Of a DNA stretch of 64,000 bases, positions 1-8,678 are shown piece by piece. The notes under the pieces are model-generated. The model had not been told where the DNA came from. It saw only the letters and a list, made by a program, of their open reading frames with translations, and did not search any database. Position numbers and translations under genes: made by a program. Origin of the DNA: CAG-826 sp964583155 (GTDB taxonomy: Bacteria > Bacillota_I > Bacilli_A > RFN20 > CAG-826); the NCBI GenBank assembly GCA_964583155.1, contig CAZOUY010000001.1:124001-188000 (forward strand), read 5' to 3'. Position 1 is the stretch's first letter. Each line of letters begins with the position of its first letter.

Positions 1-783
1 TGTGGATTTTTAGGGCTTTTACATATGGATGTCGTGCAGGAGCGTTTAGAAAGAGAGTATAATTTGGATTTGATTTTGACGGCGCCTTCGGTCATTTATC
101 ATGTTTATCTGACGAATGGCGAAATGATAAATTTGGATAACCCATCAAAATTACCGGATTTAACATTAGTCAAGGAGATTCAAGAGCCGTATGTGAAGGC
201 CAATATTATGACTCCCAAAGAGTATGTCGGACCTTTGATGGAGCTATGTCAGGATCGGCGCGGCATATATTTAGATTTAGAATATTTTGATGATTCGCGC
301 ATGATTTTATCCTATGAATTGCCGCTAGCCGAAATTGTCTATAATTTCTTTGATAAATTGAAGAGCTATTCCAAAGGCTATGCCTCCTTTGATTATGAAT
401 TCAGTGAATATCGATCCTCAATGCTAGCGAAGATGGACATCCTATTAAATGGCAATCCGATCGACGCTTTGTCATCGATCGTTTATCGACCGCATGCCTA
501 TCAAAGGGGCAGCGTTATTGTCAAAAAACTGAAGGATATCATTCCCCGCCAACAATTCGAAGTACCGGTTCAGGCATGTGTAAATGGCAAAGTGATCGCC
601 CGTAGCGATATCAAAGCGATGCGCAAGGATGTTCTTGCCAAATGCTATGGCGGTGATATCACGCGGAAGAAGAAGCTTTTAGAAAAGCAAAAGGAAGGCA
701 AGAAACGGATGAAAGCCATTGGAGCAGTTGAGGTTCCGCAAGAGGCTTTTATGGCCGTATTGGCCATCGATGATGAAAAATAA
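1..783 (+). CDS. lepA: Elongation factor 4 (LepA), 3' part
   Basis: The reading frame is open from base 1, so the gene starts before the window; the visible 260 residues begin CGFLGLLHMDVVQERLEREY, a stretch typical of the middle of EF4. What remains is the EF-G-like domain V region and the EF4-specific C-terminal domain, including the RGSVIVKKLKDIIPRQQFEVPVQA-type segment and a basic tail (about residues 215-240). EF4 is a ribosome-dependent GTPase that back-translocates stalled ribosomes; its GTPase domain is outside the window. The frame ends in TAA at 781-783 with no hairpin after it. The downstream spacer holds an 11-bp repeat array. Identity is secure. Confidence 0.96.
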   Translation, partial: CGFLGLLHMDVVQERLEREYNLDLILTAPSVIYHVYLTNGEMINLDNPSKLPDLTLVKEIQEPYVKANIMTPKEYVGPLMELCQDRRGIYLDLEYFDDSRMILSYELPLAEIVYNFFDKLKSYSKGYASFDYEFSEYRSSMLAKMDILLNGNPIDALSSIVYRPHAYQRGSVIVKKLKDIIPRQQFEVPVQACVNGKVIARSDIKAMRKDVLAKCYGGDITRKKKLLEKQKEGKKRMKAIGAVEVPQEAFMAVLAIDDEK

Positions 784-821
784 GTAGTTTTAACTCGCTT
801 TTTGTCAAGCTTGGTCGAAGA

Positions 822-868
822 TTGTTAGTAATTTTTTAGTATATTTTTGGTATTAATACTAGTAATTT
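822..868 (+). repeat. 11-bp TTAGT repeat array, copy 1
   Basis: TAGTA or TGGTA cores start at 826, 837, 848 and 860, so three steps of 11, 11 and 12 bp, each followed by an A/T-only filler. The array lies in the sense orientation downstream of lepA and upstream of the Fic-like gene, about 40 bp after the lepA stop. It is the least regular of the six arrays but has the same unit as those at 32.6, 43.1, 48.2, 55.2 and 60.2 kb. Confidence 0.7.
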
Positions 869-879
869 TCCCTTTCTTG

Positions 880-888
880 TGCTAGAAT
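880..888 (+). promoter_or_regulatory. Extended -10 promoter of Fic-like gene
   Basis: TGCTAGAAT (TG-n-TAGAAT) lies 18 bp before the chosen ATG at 907. No convincing -35 hexamer is visible, which is usual for extended -10 promoters. The same TGn pattern recurs before other genes in this window (8652-8660, 33426-33434, 50287-50295 on the minus strand). Confidence 0.5.
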
Positions 889-906
889 AACGGCGAGGTG
901 AACTTC

Positions 907-2304
907 ATGGCTAACGAAGAATTAAGCGTTCGTTTTTCCGAAAAAACATACGCTACCAAACAAGAAGTATCGCGCGCATTAGGCATTTCTAATATCGATG
1001 ATATTTGGAATAAGATTTTGGCATATCGTTCGACATTTCATCGGTCATTGACCTTGCGCAATATTGAAAAAACGCCGTATCATGTCACTTTGACGCCCAC
1101 GATAAGCACCAATCTCGTTGCTTTAGAGCGCAAGCTCATTAAAGGCGTCTTAAAGTTCGCTAAGATCAAGGAATCAGCTTTACAGCAAAAGATTTCCGAA
1201 GAGCATTACACCCGCATTTTATATTGGGTCGCTAACAAGTATCAACTGAATATCGATGAGAATTTTTTATTATCCGTTATTCATCATAATGCCTCCTCAT
1301 TGGCACCGGAGGAGATGATTCTTTTATCTTATTTCGATGCTTTAACCTATATCAAGGAGCACTTTGTTGATCCCATTGACACAAATTATATTGGAAAATT
1401 ATATGCTTTTTTAGCATCCGATAGCGATGAAGCAAGCGTTTATCGACGTAATGAAGTGGTCGATTTCGATTCGCACTTTGTCATCGGTCGAAGCTATAAT
1501 GCGGCACCGGTGGAGAGAATTGAACCGATGATGGAAAATCTTTTTGATTTCATAAGGAATAGTGATATCAGTCCTTTTATTAAAGCGGTGGCCGCCTACT
1601 TTTTTATCTATCATATCCGGCCGTTTAGTTTATATAGTGAAGAGATGGCAATGCTCGTTTTCAAGCTTATTTTAGCTCATAATGATCTTGATGAATTAGC
1701 GTCCATTTTTGAATGGGAACAGATTTTAAGCAATAATAATGAGAATGTTACACGAATTATCAACGAAGTGAAGAAAACGAACGATCTCACCTATCTATTG
1801 GTATATTTCATTGAATTAAGTGAAGGTATCGTCAATGATCTACTCGATTCCTTAACTTCCATCAGCGTCGCTTCAATTAGGGAAGAGTATTATGATCAAG
1901 GAACACAAAACGAAGAGCCCCTTCCCAAAAAGGAACCGAGTGTGGTTCATGTTTCGCATTTATCGGATCTAAATGAACCCTTGAGCGATAGCGCCAGTAA
2001 GCAAGTGGCGTTCGAGGTGAGTGTCGCGCTCCCGACTCTACCGATCGGCCTTGAAGAAAGCGATGCGATGAAAATCGAAGAGCATCTCGTCGAAATCTAT
2101 CCGACTTTAAAAAGAGGGCAAGCCTATTTTTATGCTCGGCATTGCACCATTGGAAAATATTATACGATCGCCCAATATAAGAAGCTCCTTCATTGTGCTT
2201 ATGAAACGGCGCGTACTTCAATGGATAATTTGGTTGAATTGGGTTTCTATCGTAAAGAAAAACTTAACAATAAATTTATTTACACTCCGGTAGCCCGGAG
2301 ATAG
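907..2304 (+). CDS. Degenerate Fic-fold protein with C-terminal winged helix
   Basis: A 465-residue protein. The ATG at 907 is chosen because GAGGTG at 895-900 is a well-spaced ribosome site; a GTG at 898 is the only earlier in-frame choice. Residues about 175-260 read like a Fic domain: a flap-like YRRNEVVDF...GRSYNAAP, then DISPFIKAVAAYFFIYHIRPF. The Fic motif should read HPFxDGNGR, but here it is IRPFSLYSEEMA: the catalytic His is Arg238 and the GNGR anion loop is gone. The last 65 residues look like a winged helix (YYTIAQYKKLLHCAYETART). Known Fic enzymes transfer AMP or other phospho-groups to proteins; this one is unlikely to be active by that chemistry. I infer a regulatory or DNA-binding role. 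Family call is from pattern, not a search. Confidence 0.6.
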   Translation: MANEELSVRFSEKTYATKQEVSRALGISNIDDIWNKILAYRSTFHRSLTLRNIEKTPYHVTLTPTISTNLVALERKLIKGVLKFAKIKESALQQKISEEHYTRILYWVANKYQLNIDENFLLSVIHHNASSLAPEEMILLSYFDALTYIKEHFVDPIDTNYIGKLYAFLASDSDEASVYRRNEVVDFDSHFVIGRSYNAAPVERIEPMMENLFDFIRNSDISPFIKAVAAYFFIYHIRPFSLYSEEMAMLVFKLILAHNDLDELASIFEWEQILSNNNENVTRIINEVKKTNDLTYLLVYFIELSEGIVNDLLDSLTSISVASIREEYYDQGTQNEEPLPKKEPSVVHVSHLSDLNEPLSDSASKQVAFEVSVALPTLPIGLEESDAMKIEEHLVEIYPTLKRGQAYFYARHCTIGKYYTIAQYKKLLHCAYETARTSMDNLVELGFYRKEKLNNKFIYTPVARR

Positions 2305-2314
2305 GAGGTATAAG

Positions 2315-2572
2315 ATGTATCGTCTTTTATTAAATTGGGATTCGCCCGCACTATATATTGTTTATTTATTGCTCGCTTTCGGTGTAATTGCCTTGATTGC
2401 TTTTTTATGCTACAAGTTTATTCCCGGGTTAAAAGCCACTAAGAATGATGAGCCTTTGGATGAAACGAAGATTGCGGAAGAAGAATTAAGCCGCATTTTG
2501 GTCCCAATGGATGAAGAAAATGTCGAAAAAAAAGAGGATGAAGAAAAGAAGGATGACCAAGAGCAGCAATAG
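2315..2572 (+). CDS. Small single-pass membrane protein, unknown
   Basis: An 85-residue protein with a strong site (AGGAGG at 2303-2308) before the ATG. Residues about 11-36 form one hydrophobic segment (ALYIVYLLLAFGVIALIAFLCYKF); the rest is a highly charged, Glu/Lys-rich cytoplasmic-type tail. I do not recognise a family. It starts 10 bp after the Fic-like gene and its last 20 bases overlap the start of hemW, so the three are probably one transcript. The tail composition is low-complexity and gives no functional clue. Confidence 0.7.
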   Translation: MYRLLLNWDSPALYIVYLLLAFGVIALIAFLCYKFIPGLKATKNDEPLDETKIAEEELSRILVPMDEENVEKKEDEEKKDDQEQQ

Positions 2573-3665
2573 TCTCTACATTCATATTCCTTTTTGTGAG
2601 CATATCTGTTCATATTGTGATTTTTGCAAGGTTTTATATAATCCGTCATTCGTGCAAAGGTATTTATGCGCTCTTCAAGAAGAGATCAATGACTATGGGA
2701 TTACCGATTATCAAACGATCTATATCGGTGGAGGAACACCTAGCGCCCTATCCTCCGACGAACTAGAAGATTTGCTATGCTTCATTCATCCCTTTTTAGC
2801 CACTGATGGCGAATTGACGATCGAATGTAATATTGAAAACACAACCCTTGAAAAGCTCAAGATTATGAAAAAATATGGTGTCACCCGCCTGAGCTTTGGC
2901 GTTCAATCTTTCCAAAAAGATATCCTAGAAACCGCCAATCGTCATCATGATGAAAAAATGACCCGGAAGATCATTAAGCAAGCGCAAGCTTTGGGCTTTG
3001 ATAATATAAATATCGATTTAATATTTGGCTTTCAAAAGGAAACGCTCATGATGCTGAAAAATGATGTCCAAACCTTTTTAAGCCTCGATGTTCCTCATAT
3101 TTCCATATATTCATTAACGATTCATGATCATACTGTTCTTGGAAATGCTTCTTATCCGGAACAAAATGAGGATGATAATCGGATGATGTATGATACCATC
3201 TATGAGATGCTTATAAATCATGGCTACCATCGCTATGAGGTCTCCAATTTTGCTAGAAACGGCTATGAATCGCGCCACAATCAGGTCTATTGGCGTAATG
3301 ACGAATATATCGGTGTTGGAATCGGAGCGCATAGCTATTATCAAAACGTACGATACGCCAATACGCGGAGCATAAGCGCCTATTTAAATGGGAAAAGACG
3401 CCTGGAAGAAGAAAAGGTTTCTTTAGATGATCAGATGCTCTATGAGATTATGCTGCGTTTACGAACCGATGAAGGAATTGATTTATTAGTCTTTAAAAAA
3501 CGCTACGGCTTAGAAAAAGAAGAGCATCTTAAGAAAACTATGCAACGCTTCATCGACCATAAATGGATGGAATTTCATGATCATCATTTACGGTGTACGT
3601 ATGAAGGAATGATGGTTTTAGATTATATCTTGCGTGATATATTCTATCAGCTTACGAATATCTAA
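2553..3665 (+). CDS. hemW: HemW-type radical SAM heme chaperone
   Basis: A 370-residue radical SAM protein. ATG 2553 is chosen over in-frame ATGs from 2511 because it is the first to give the canonical start SLYIHIPFC and lies after GAAAAGAAGG. Cys15, Cys19 and Cys22 form the CxxxCxxC cluster motif; GGGTPS follows at about residue 58. The sequence then matches the HemN/HemW catalytic barrel and C-terminal domain (VYWRNDEYIGVGIGAHSYY). Proteins of this type were long called oxygen-independent coproporphyrinogen oxidase, but HemW forms act in heme delivery. Its place directly before hrcA is the standard Bacilli order. I cannot separate HemW from HemN fully by eye; length and context favour HemW. 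Confidence 0.88.
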   Translation: MTKSSNSLYIHIPFCEHICSYCDFCKVLYNPSFVQRYLCALQEEINDYGITDYQTIYIGGGTPSALSSDELEDLLCFIHPFLATDGELTIECNIENTTLEKLKIMKKYGVTRLSFGVQSFQKDILETANRHHDEKMTRKIIKQAQALGFDNINIDLIFGFQKETLMMLKNDVQTFLSLDVPHISIYSLTIHDHTVLGNASYPEQNEDDNRMMYDTIYEMLINHGYHRYEVSNFARNGYESRHNQVYWRNDEYIGVGIGAHSYYQNVRYANTRSISAYLNGKRRLEEEKVSLDDQMLYEIMLRLRTDEGIDLLVFKKRYGLEKEEHLKKTMQRFIDHKWMEFHDHHLRCTYEGMMVLDYILRDIFYQLTNI

Positions 3666-3673
3666 GATAAAGA

Positions 3674-3697
3674 CAAATCGCTGTGATTTGTTTTTTT
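3674..3697 (+). terminator. Intrinsic terminator after hemW
   Basis: CAAATC, loop GCTGT, GATTTG, then seven T. It closes the lepA-side transcription before the heat-shock operon promoter. Confidence 0.75.
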
Positions 3698-3789
3698 CTT
3701 TATATTAATGATTTTAAGGGTCTTTTTCATCGCTAAATCCTTTATAAAATACCACGCGAAGAGGTCCATCAAAAGAAAAATGAAAAAAA

Positions 3790-3816
3790 TTAGCACTTTT
3801 TTGTTGACAGTGCTAA
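3790..3816 (+). promoter_or_regulatory. CIRCE operator 1
   Basis: TTAGCACTT-N9-CAGTGCTAA, 27 bp, matches the HrcA operator consensus TTAGCACTC-N9-GAGTGCTAA except for the innermost pair. The -35 hexamer TTGACA (3804-3809) lies inside it, so bound HrcA would directly block RNA polymerase. Confidence 0.93.
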
Positions 3817-3831
3817 ACATTTGGTTATAAT
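3804..3831 (+). promoter_or_regulatory. hrcA operon promoter
   Basis: Perfect -35 TTGACA (3804-3809) and -10 TATAAT (3826-3831) with a 16-bp spacer. It is bracketed by two CIRCE elements, one over the -35 and one just past the -10. Confidence 0.93.
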
Positions 3832-3835
3832 ATAG

Positions 3836-3862
3836 TTAGCACTCGAAATATAATAGTGCTAA
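3836..3862 (+). promoter_or_regulatory. CIRCE operator 2
   Basis: TTAGCACTC-N9-TAGTGCTAA, 27 bp, covering the expected transcription start of the hrcA operon. It ends where the ribosome site AAAGGAGG (3861-3868) begins. Two CIRCE copies on one promoter suggest tight heat-shock control. Confidence 0.95.
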
Positions 3863-3877
3863 AGGAGGCCGTAGAAA

Positions 3878-4903
3878 ATGGAAATGTCGAGGCGTGACAA
3901 AATCTTAAAATTGATTGTTGACCATTTTATTAAAACGGCCCAGCCGGTCGGTAGTCATACCTTGATAGAGGAATATGGGTTACCATTCTCAAGTGCCACG
4001 ATCCGTAATGAGATGAAAGCGTTAGAATCCGAAGGCTATTTGGAAAAAACGCATACCTCAAGCGGTCGGGTTCCTTCCTCAAAGGGGTATCGATACTACA
4101 TCGACAATTTACGAAAGCAAAAAGTAGATGATGGATTGAAATATCAATTGCAAATGGTCTTAGAGCAAAAGACGAAATCGATCGAGGATGTCATCAAGGA
4201 ATCGTGTGAAGTCTTGACTCATATGACAAATTTAGCGTCGGTGGTTTTAGGCCCTGATGCCGAAGAAGAGCATTTAGTTTCCATTCAACTGATTCCGATC
4301 TCCGATAAAACCGCGACGGCGGTCTTCGTGACCGACCAGGGCTATGTTGAAAACAAAACCTTTGTTTTCCAACATTCCATTACTCCAAGTGATATCGAAA
4401 AATGTGTTGTCCTTTTAAATGAACGCCTCAAGGGCACCGAGATTTCGAAATTATTGGAGAAAATGGAAAATCTTCGCCCTCTCTTAACCGATTACGTGAA
4501 GGAGCATGATATCATCTATCAGGCTCTAGCCCAAGCCTTATTACGGTTTGCCCGTGATCGTGTTACCCTATATGGGCAAGATCTTTTGTTTGATCAACCG
4601 GAATTCGCTGACGATACGGAGAAAATCAAGAAGATGCTCGCATTTTTGGATAATCCCGATAATTTGCGGGGCTTAGCCCTTGATGCGCATGGACTCTCCA
4701 TTCATATCGGTGATTTGAGCGATGAGCTCGAAGATGTTTCGGTTATTAGGACAACTCTCGATATTCCCGGACAAAGGAATGGATCCATTGCCTTAGTAGG
4801 GCCGACGCGGATGGATTATGATCGCGTCGTATCCGCATTAGAGTATGTCGCGAAAATGCTAAATGAATATTTCAATGAGAAAGATGGTGAGAACGATGAG
4901 TGA
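3878..4903 (+). CDS. hrcA: Heat-inducible transcription repressor HrcA
   Basis: 341 residues, the usual HrcA length. The N-terminal winged helix (residues about 1-75) carries the recognition part SSATIRNEMKALESEGYLEKTHTSSGRVPS, followed by the GAF-like dimerisation region and the C-terminal conserved stretch ending LRGLALDAHGLSIHIGDLS and GPTRMDYDRVVSALEYV. HrcA binds CIRCE when GroEL keeps it folded and represses chaperone operons. It is the first gene behind a promoter with two CIRCE sites, so it represses itself. Its TGA overlaps the grpE start by 8 bases, indicating translational coupling. groES-groEL are not in this window. Confidence 0.97.
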   Translation: MEMSRRDKILKLIVDHFIKTAQPVGSHTLIEEYGLPFSSATIRNEMKALESEGYLEKTHTSSGRVPSSKGYRYYIDNLRKQKVDDGLKYQLQMVLEQKTKSIEDVIKESCEVLTHMTNLASVVLGPDAEEEHLVSIQLIPISDKTATAVFVTDQGYVENKTFVFQHSITPSDIEKCVVLLNERLKGTEISKLLEKMENLRPLLTDYVKEHDIIYQALAQALLRFARDRVTLYGQDLLFDQPEFADDTEKIKKMLAFLDNPDNLRGLALDAHGLSIHIGDLSDELEDVSVIRTTLDIPGQRNGSIALVGPTRMDYDRVVSALEYVAKMLNEYFNEKDGENDE

Positions 4904-5489
4904 TGAAAGCAGCGAAAAAAAATCTCGTAAGGAAAGAAAAGATGATAAAAGAATTTCCGAATTAGAAAGCCTTCTTGCCAAGGCTAATGAGGAAATCGAA
5001 GCCTGGAAAAATAAGTATTATATGGCGTACGCCGATACGGAAAATATGCGTAAGCAATATGACAAAGAGCATCAGCAAATGGTTAAATATCGTGCGATGG
5101 GATTTATTGAAAAGCTATTACCGATTTTAGATGGCTTCCATATGGCTCTATCATCAGATATCAGTGACCCGACTTTAAAGAATTATCTTACGGGGTTTGA
5201 ATATATCTATAAAATGATGGTTGAAGCCCTTGAAAGTGAAGGCGTCACCGAAATGAGCCCGAAAATCGGCGATAAATTCGATGAAGCTTCAATGGACGCT
5301 GTCGATGTCGAGGAAAAAGAAGGCGAAGAAAATATCGTTTTACGAATCTATCAAAAGGGCTATAAGCTAAAGGATCGCATGATTCGACACGCCCGTGTCG
5401 TCGTGAGCAAAAGCCCCTCACATAAAGAAGAGAATGCGATCGAAGAAAATGAAGATCAAAGCGCTTTTGATGAATCAAAGGCCGCTTAA
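4896..5489 (+). CDS. grpE: Nucleotide exchange factor GrpE
   Basis: 197 residues. I chose ATG 4896 (MSDESSEKK) over ATGs at 4863 and 4884, because it overlaps the hrcA stop in the way usual for coupled genes. The first 45 residues are charged and likely flexible, then a long coiled coil (ISELESLLAKANEEIEAWKNKYYMAYADTENMRKQYDKEH) and the beta domain with GDKFDEASMDAVDVEE, a recognisable form of the GrpE signature. It releases ADP from DnaK. Co-expressed with hrcA, dnaK and probably dnaJ. Confidence 0.95.
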   Translation: MSDESSEKKSRKERKDDKRISELESLLAKANEEIEAWKNKYYMAYADTENMRKQYDKEHQQMVKYRAMGFIEKLLPILDGFHMALSSDISDPTLKNYLTGFEYIYKMMVEALESEGVTEMSPKIGDKFDEASMDAVDVEEKEGEENIVLRIYQKGYKLKDRMIRHARVVVSKSPSHKEENAIEENEDQSAFDESKAA

Positions 5490-5514
5490 TCAATATATAA
5501 AGGAGAGATAAAAT

Positions 5515-7332
5515 ATGGCAAAAGAAATTATATTAGGTATTGACCTTGGAACAACGAACTCCGTTGTTTCATATTTACAACCCGATGGTAAATGGAAAGT
5601 TATTCCAAACCCTGAAGGACATAACACGACACCTTCCATTGTCGCTTTTAAGGCAAGTGGTGAAGAGATTGTCGGTGATGCCGCCAAACGACAAGCGGTA
5701 ACCAATCCTGATACCGTTGCATCGGTTAAAAGATTGATGGGCACCTCCAAAAAGATTCATATCGCTTGTGTCAACAAGGATTTTACTCCACAGGAAATCA
5801 GTGCCAAAATCTTAGCATATATGAAAAAATATGCGGAGGATCACTTAGGACAAAAGGTTGAGAAGGCGGTTATTACCGTTCCGGCCTACTTTAATGATGC
5901 ACAACGACAAGCCACAAAGGATGCTGGTCAAATTGCCGGTTTGGATGTCGTAAGAATCATAAATGAGCCGACAGCCGCAGCGTTAGCCTATGGAACGGAA
6001 ACCGGTGCTAATCAAAAGATTTTAGTTTATGATCTTGGCGGTGGAACCTTCGATGTTTCGATTCTTGATATTGGCGATGGAACCTTTGAAGTTGTCGCTA
6101 CGGCTGGCGATAATAATCTTGGTGGCGATGACTGGGATAATGTCTTAGCCGATTGGATTAAAGCCCAAATCAAGATTCAATATGGTGTTGAGCTCAATGA
6201 TAAAATGGCTCTTCAACGCTTTAAAGAGGCCGCTGAAAAGGCTAAAATTGAGTTATCAGGAATGCTTGAAACGACCATTTCCTTACCATTTATCGGTATG
6301 GGAACAAGTGGCCCAATCAGCTTTGAAACAACCTTAACACGCGCTAAATTCCAAGATTTAACTAAGCATTTATTAAAAAGAACCGAAGAGCCGGTACGCC
6401 GCGCTTTGGCCGATGCTAAGATGACCGCCAATGATCTTCATGAGATTCTTTTAATCGGTGGTTCTATCAGAATGCCAGCGGTCCAAGAATTGGTCAAACA
6501 ATTGACCGGTAAAACTCCTAACTTGACCGTCAATCCTGATGAGGCGGTTTCCATTGGGGCGGCTATTCAAGGTGGCGTTATTCGTGGCGATGTCCAAGAT
6601 GTCGTTCTTCTTGATGTAACACCATTGACCCTCGGTATCGAAACGATGGGCGGTGTTATGACACCTCTTATCACTCGTAATACCACGATTCCAACGACCA
6701 AATCACAGATTTTCTCGACAGCAGAGGATAATCAACCCGCAGTGGATGTTATGGTCTATCAAGGCGAAAGACCGATGGCTCATGATAACAAGCTCTTAGG
6801 CCACTTCAAGCTCGATGGTATCAAACCGGCACGCCGTGGCGAACCACGCATTGAAGTAACTTTCTCAATCGATGTTAATGGTATTGTGAAGGTGACCGCT
6901 AAAGACCTTGACACACAAAAAGAGCAGCAGATTACGATTACCGGTTCCAATGGCTTAAGCAAAGAAGAAATCGATCGGATGATGCGGGAAGCGGAAGAAA
7001 ATCGCGATGCTGATGAAAAACGTAAGGAAGAAGTTGAATTACGTAATAAAGCGGAAGCCTACCTTAACTCCATTAATCAATCGTTAGCGGAAAAAGGAGA
7101 TAGCTTGGATCCGCAACAAAAGGAACAAACGGAAAAACTTCGTGATGAGCTTCAAGCAGCCTTGAATAATAACGATATGGACACATTGCGTTCCAAAATC
7201 GGCGAATTGGAAAAAGCGGCGGAGTTCATGGCTCAACAGCAAGCGAATCCTTCAGCAGGTGCTTCCTCCACTACGGAAGCGTCGACCGATGATAATGTTG
7301 TTGATGCGGATTATACTGAAAAGAAACATTAA
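5515..7332 (+). CDS. dnaK: Chaperone protein DnaK (Hsp70)
   Basis: 605 residues, normal for Firmicute DnaK. The ATPase domain starts with GIDLGTTNSVV (residues about 6-16) and has VPAYFNDAQRQATKDAG and the adenosine motif LLIGGSIRMPAVQ; the substrate domain has the linker DVVLLDVTPLTLGIE. As in other Gram-positive DnaKs, the long loop in the first ATPase lobe found in E. coli is shorter. The C-terminal lid ends in a low-complexity Ser/Ala/Thr tail and DADYTEKKH. It follows grpE by 25 bp with AAGGAGAG as ribosome site. A hairpin after the stop separates it from dnaJ. Confidence 0.98.
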   Translation: MAKEIILGIDLGTTNSVVSYLQPDGKWKVIPNPEGHNTTPSIVAFKASGEEIVGDAAKRQAVTNPDTVASVKRLMGTSKKIHIACVNKDFTPQEISAKILAYMKKYAEDHLGQKVEKAVITVPAYFNDAQRQATKDAGQIAGLDVVRIINEPTAAALAYGTETGANQKILVYDLGGGTFDVSILDIGDGTFEVVATAGDNNLGGDDWDNVLADWIKAQIKIQYGVELNDKMALQRFKEAAEKAKIELSGMLETTISLPFIGMGTSGPISFETTLTRAKFQDLTKHLLKRTEEPVRRALADAKMTANDLHEILLIGGSIRMPAVQELVKQLTGKTPNLTVNPDEAVSIGAAIQGGVIRGDVQDVVLLDVTPLTLGIETMGGVMTPLITRNTTIPTTKSQIFSTAEDNQPAVDVMVYQGERPMAHDNKLLGHFKLDGIKPARRGEPRIEVTFSIDVNGIVKVTAKDLDTQKEQQITITGSNGLSKEEIDRMMREAEENRDADEKRKEEVELRNKAEAYLNSINQSLAEKGDSLDPQQKEQTEKLRDELQAALNNNDMDTLRSKIGELEKAAEFMAQQQANPSAGASSTTEASTDDNVVDADYTEKKH

Positions 7333-7341
7333 TGATAAACG

Positions 7342-7372
7342 CTTAGGGGTTATTGCCCCTAAGTCGTTTTTT
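7342..7372 (+). terminator. Hairpin between dnaK and dnaJ
   Basis: CTTAGGGG, loop TTATTG, CCCCTAAG, then TCG and six T. It looks like an intrinsic terminator or attenuator inside the operon; partial read-through would make more DnaK than DnaJ. Confidence 0.8.
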
Positions 7373-7389
7373 AGAAAGGATGAGGACTA

Positions 7390-8520
7390 GTGGCAGAAAA
7401 ACGCGATTATTATGAGGTTTTAGGGGTTTCGAAAAGTGCTAGTAAGGATGAGATCAAATCCGCCTGGCGGAAGCTTGCTAAGACCTATCACCCTGATAAT
7501 AAAGAAACAGGAAATGAAGCAAAATTCAAAGAAATACAGGAAGCGTATGACGTCCTTTATGATGACCAAAAAAGAGCCGCTTATGATCAATTTGGTCATG
7601 CCGCCTTTGAAAATGGCGCTGCCGGTGGCGGAGCGGGTGGCTTTGGTGGCTTCAATGCTCAAGGCTTTGAGGATATTGATTTAGGCGATATTTTCGGATC
7701 TTTCTTTGGAGGTGGCCGAAGAAGAAGTAATCCACGGGGACCTCAACGCGGTAATGACTCACTTCTCGGCATTAAAATTAGCTTTATGGATGCCATTAAC
7801 GGCAAGCGGGTCAAGGTTAATGTCACTTATGATCAACCATGTCCATCCTGTGGTGGAAGTGGAGCGAAATCCTCTAACGATATTGAAACTTGTTCGCGTT
7901 GCCATGGCACAGGAACCGTCAAAACGCGGCAACAATCATTTTTTGGAGGCATTATTGAATCGCAATCAACGTGTCCTGATTGTGGCGGAACAGGGAAAAA
8001 GATTAAGGAAAAATGTCCCGATTGTGGTGGCAAAGGTTATAAAAAGGTCAAAACAGAAATTGAAGTCAATATTCCCGCGGGTATCGCTTCCGGACAACAA
8101 ATTCGGATTCCAGGGAAGGGCGAGCGCGGCATCAATGGCGGAGCGAATGGTGATTTGTATTTAGAAGTGCAAATCGAAAACCACCAATACTTCAAGCGCG
8201 ATGGCAATGATATTCATTTGGAAGTACCAATTTCGATGGTCGATGCCGCGTTAGGCATTACCATCACTGTACCTACCGTCTATGGTGATATCGAAGTCAA
8301 GGTTCCAGAAGGAACGCAGCCTGGTCAGATTTTGAAGATTCGTGGCAAAGGTGTGAAGGATCTTCGCACGGGCATCCAAGGTGATCAATATATCCATCTC
8401 GATGTCAAGACGCCGACGAAGCTCACAAAAGAGCAAAAAGATTTGCTCAGCAAATTTGCAGGTCTCGAGAACAAAAGCGATTCGTTAATCGATCGTTTCA
8501 AGAATAAATTTAAGAAATAA
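7390..8520 (+). CDS. dnaJ: Co-chaperone DnaJ (Hsp40)
   Basis: 376 residues starting with GTG; the start is fixed by AAGGATGAGG just upstream and by the canonical beginning AEKRDYYEVLGV. J domain residues 4-70 with the HPD tripeptide (YHPDNKE), a Gly/Phe-rich linker (about 75-110), then four zinc-binding CxxCxGxG repeats: CPSCGGSG, CSRCHGTG, CPDCGGTG, CPDCGGKG. The C-terminal substrate domains follow. It delivers clients to DnaK and stimulates its ATPase. All catalytic and zinc residues expected are present. A strong terminator follows, so the heat-shock operon ends here. Confidence 0.98.
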   Translation: MAEKRDYYEVLGVSKSASKDEIKSAWRKLAKTYHPDNKETGNEAKFKEIQEAYDVLYDDQKRAAYDQFGHAAFENGAAGGGAGGFGGFNAQGFEDIDLGDIFGSFFGGGRRRSNPRGPQRGNDSLLGIKISFMDAINGKRVKVNVTYDQPCPSCGGSGAKSSNDIETCSRCHGTGTVKTRQQSFFGGIIESQSTCPDCGGTGKKIKEKCPDCGGKGYKKVKTEIEVNIPAGIASGQQIRIPGKGERGINGGANGDLYLEVQIENHQYFKRDGNDIHLEVPISMVDAALGITITVPTVYGDIEVKVPEGTQPGQILKIRGKGVKDLRTGIQGDQYIHLDVKTPTKLTKEQKDLLSKFAGLENKSDSLIDRFKNKFKK

Positions 8521-8528
8521 AATAACGG

Positions 8529-8559
8529 ACTGCAGGGAGTGATTTTCCCTGCAGTTTTT
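8529..8559 (+). terminator. Terminator after dnaJ
   Basis: ACTGCAGGGA, loop GTGATTT, TCCCTGCAGT, followed by a T tract. A perfect 10-bp stem; end of the hrcA-dnaJ operon. Confidence 0.9.
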
Positions 8560-8631
8560 CTTTGTTTTTAGTTGTCATCAAGAGTCCAATAGCGGGCATT
8601 ATAATAAAAAAATCAATTTCTGTATTATTTA

Positions 8632-8660
8632 TTTTCAACTCGGTTCTTGCGTGCTATAAT
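8632..8660 (+). promoter_or_regulatory. Promoter of zinc-ribbon gene / rsmE operon
   Basis: TGCTATAAT (8652-8660) is an extended -10 with consensus TATAAT at 8655; TTTTCA at 8632-8637 is a weak -35 at 17 bp. It would drive the next three genes. Confidence 0.6.
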
Positions 8661-8678
8661 GAAAACGAGGTGATGTCT

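Noticed and set aside
7436..8164. Open frames on the plus strand inside dnaJ (7436-7684 and 7706-8164)
   Set aside because: Out-of-frame shadows of dnaJ; no ribosome site, and composition follows the dnaJ codon pattern.
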